Shown piece by piece: positions 63,399 through 64,000 of a DNA stretch of 64,000 nucleotides. Source of the stretch: Bacteroidota bacterium. GTDB lineage: Bacteria > Bacteroidota > Ignavibacteria > Ignavibacteriales > Ignavibacteriaceae. The stretch spans positions 1 through 64,000 of the forward strand of contig JADFLR010000008.1 in the NCBI GenBank assembly GCA_022564295.1, written 5' to 3'. The translations under genes and the position numbers were made by a program. Within the stretch, counting starts at the first letter, position 1; each line of letters begins with the position of its first letter. Under the pieces are notes generated by a model. The model saw only the letters and a list, made by a program, of their open reading frames with translations, was not told the DNA's origin and searched no databases.

Positions 63399-64000
63399 AT
63401 GCAATCAATTTCCCGGTCTCTTTTTCAGATAATTATTGTATTACTAACCTTTACGTTTCTCTCTTCCGCACAAAATTTTAAAATTATTGAATCAACTCAG
63501 AATCATATAACGATTGAGTTTGATTTTTCAAATTTATACACGGTTTCTGATACTTTGGTTGATGGGAGAAAATATCAGATAATTAGAGGTGATGAGAACT
63601 ATTTTAGAAACCCCGGTGATCCATGGCTTCCTTTAGTTAACCTGAGCATTGGCATTCCTCACGATATAAATCCAACTATGCAGATTTTAAAAAATGACAG
63701 AGTATCTTATAGTAATAAGTTTATAATGCCATATCCTGAAACTGACCCTATTTTTGAAGAGCCGGATGTTGAAAAGATTAATAAAGAGATCTACTCAAAA
63801 AGCCAATTTTTCCCCATTGAAATTGTTCAATTAAATTCTTCGTATGATTTCAGATATGCAAAGATTTTACCAATTGCTGCTTCACCTTATCAATTTAATC
63901 CTGTTACAAGGGAGCTAGTATTTAATAAAAAATTTGTAGTGAAAATAAATTTTAATTTTAAGCGTGAAACGATAAGAATCGCTATTTCGGATGCTATGAC
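63399..64000 (+). CDS. Secreted protein start, candidate C25/PorU-type peptidase (runs off the window)
   Basis: ATG 63399 with ATAAGGAA upstream opens a frame that stays open to the end (200 codons). It has a signal peptide (IIIVLLTFTFLSSAQ). The mature part reads like the propeptide of gingipain-related (C25) peptidases: FRNPGDPWLPLVNLSIGIPHD, then PYPETDPIFEEPD and SPYQFNPVTRELVFNKKFVVKINF. In T9SS bacteria such genes include PorU, the sorting peptidase, and related cargo; the catalytic domain lies beyond the window. A T9SS role is plausible because three cargos are in this window. Confidence 0.65.
   Translation, partial: MQSISRSLFQIIIVLLTFTFLSSAQNFKIIESTQNHITIEFDFSNLYTVSDTLVDGRKYQIIRGDENYFRNPGDPWLPLVNLSIGIPHDINPTMQILKNDRVSYSNKFIMPYPETDPIFEEPDVEKINKEIYSKSQFFPIEIVQLNSSYDFRYAKILPIAASPYQFNPVTRELVFNKKFVVKINFNFKRETIRIAISDAM

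Overview
The window looks like a bacterial metagenome contig made of two genomes. Bases 1 to about 2,400 are GC-rich. They carry a lipoprotein with a (TP)n linker, a degenerate tRNA and the start of an unknown gene, in a style reminiscent of Chloroflexota. From about 2,416 onward the DNA is AT-rich and reads as one genome. Three secreted proteins there end in the NQNYPNPFNP...YDVLG...SGIYFY...KKM domain of type IX secretion cargo, promoters have the Bacteroidota form (TTG, 20 bp, TAnnTTTG), and gene content fits Ignavibacteria (Ignavibacteriota). The junction lies inside a CopB-type ATPase gene that is cut off at its CPH membrane motif, so an assembly chimera is the simplest reading.

Region 2.4-12.6 kb (all minus strand) is a copper/silver-type resistance island. 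It holds a small Cys-rich exported protein (HYC_CC_PP type), the CusC, CusB and CusA efflux parts, a PII-like regulator, a Met/His-rich exported protein with the same EF-hand-like plus CPxCxMKL module found at the CusB C-terminus, a DUF2231 membrane protein, a tiny membrane protein and the truncated CopB ATPase. A structured 109-bp inverted-repeat element precedes cusC and another palindromic repeat separates cusB from cusA. A 752-residue LVIVD-repeat secreted protein (12.8-15.1 kb) sits between the intact Cys-rich gene and a decayed copy of it.

Region 15.5-30 kb is mostly housekeeping: sucD, ndk (flanked by two MITE-like repeats with related ends), namZ-type muramidase, nfeD, yajC-tgt, a DCC thiol protein, a CNNM/CorC-type transporter, a decaprenyl-phosphate phosphoribosyltransferase-like UbiA enzyme, methylmalonyl-CoA mutase catalytic chain, mutL, folA and thyA. 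Region 30-37.5 kb has two GT39-like membrane transferases, a FemAB/GNAT-like protein, a GT4 enzyme and two secreted T9SS cargos. Region 37.6-41 kb (minus) is a mixed operon: purC-like, psd, pssA, purS, purQ, tatA. Region 41-44.7 kb has ybaB-recR, a methyltransferase, two lipoproteins and ftsX.

Region 44.8-63.3 kb is a surface-polysaccharide locus of the Wzx/Wzy type: SLBB export protein, Wzz-like chain-length protein, UDP-glucuronate decarboxylase, two methyltransferases, a MurJ/Wzx-like flippase with a decayed partial second copy, GT9, O-antigen ligase/polymerase, GNATs, GT4, GT2, DegT aminotransferase, an initiating sugar-phosphate transferase and two tandem paralogous polytopic proteins. 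The window ends inside a secreted gingipain-propeptide-like protein, a candidate C25/PorU-type peptidase.

No CRISPR array, complete insertion sequence, rRNA or prophage was seen. The most noteworthy signals are the chimeric junction, the tRNA carrying only transition-type defects, the duplicated metal-binding module with the PII-like gene, the two genes framed by an intact gene and its decayed copy, and the families of small inverted repeats.
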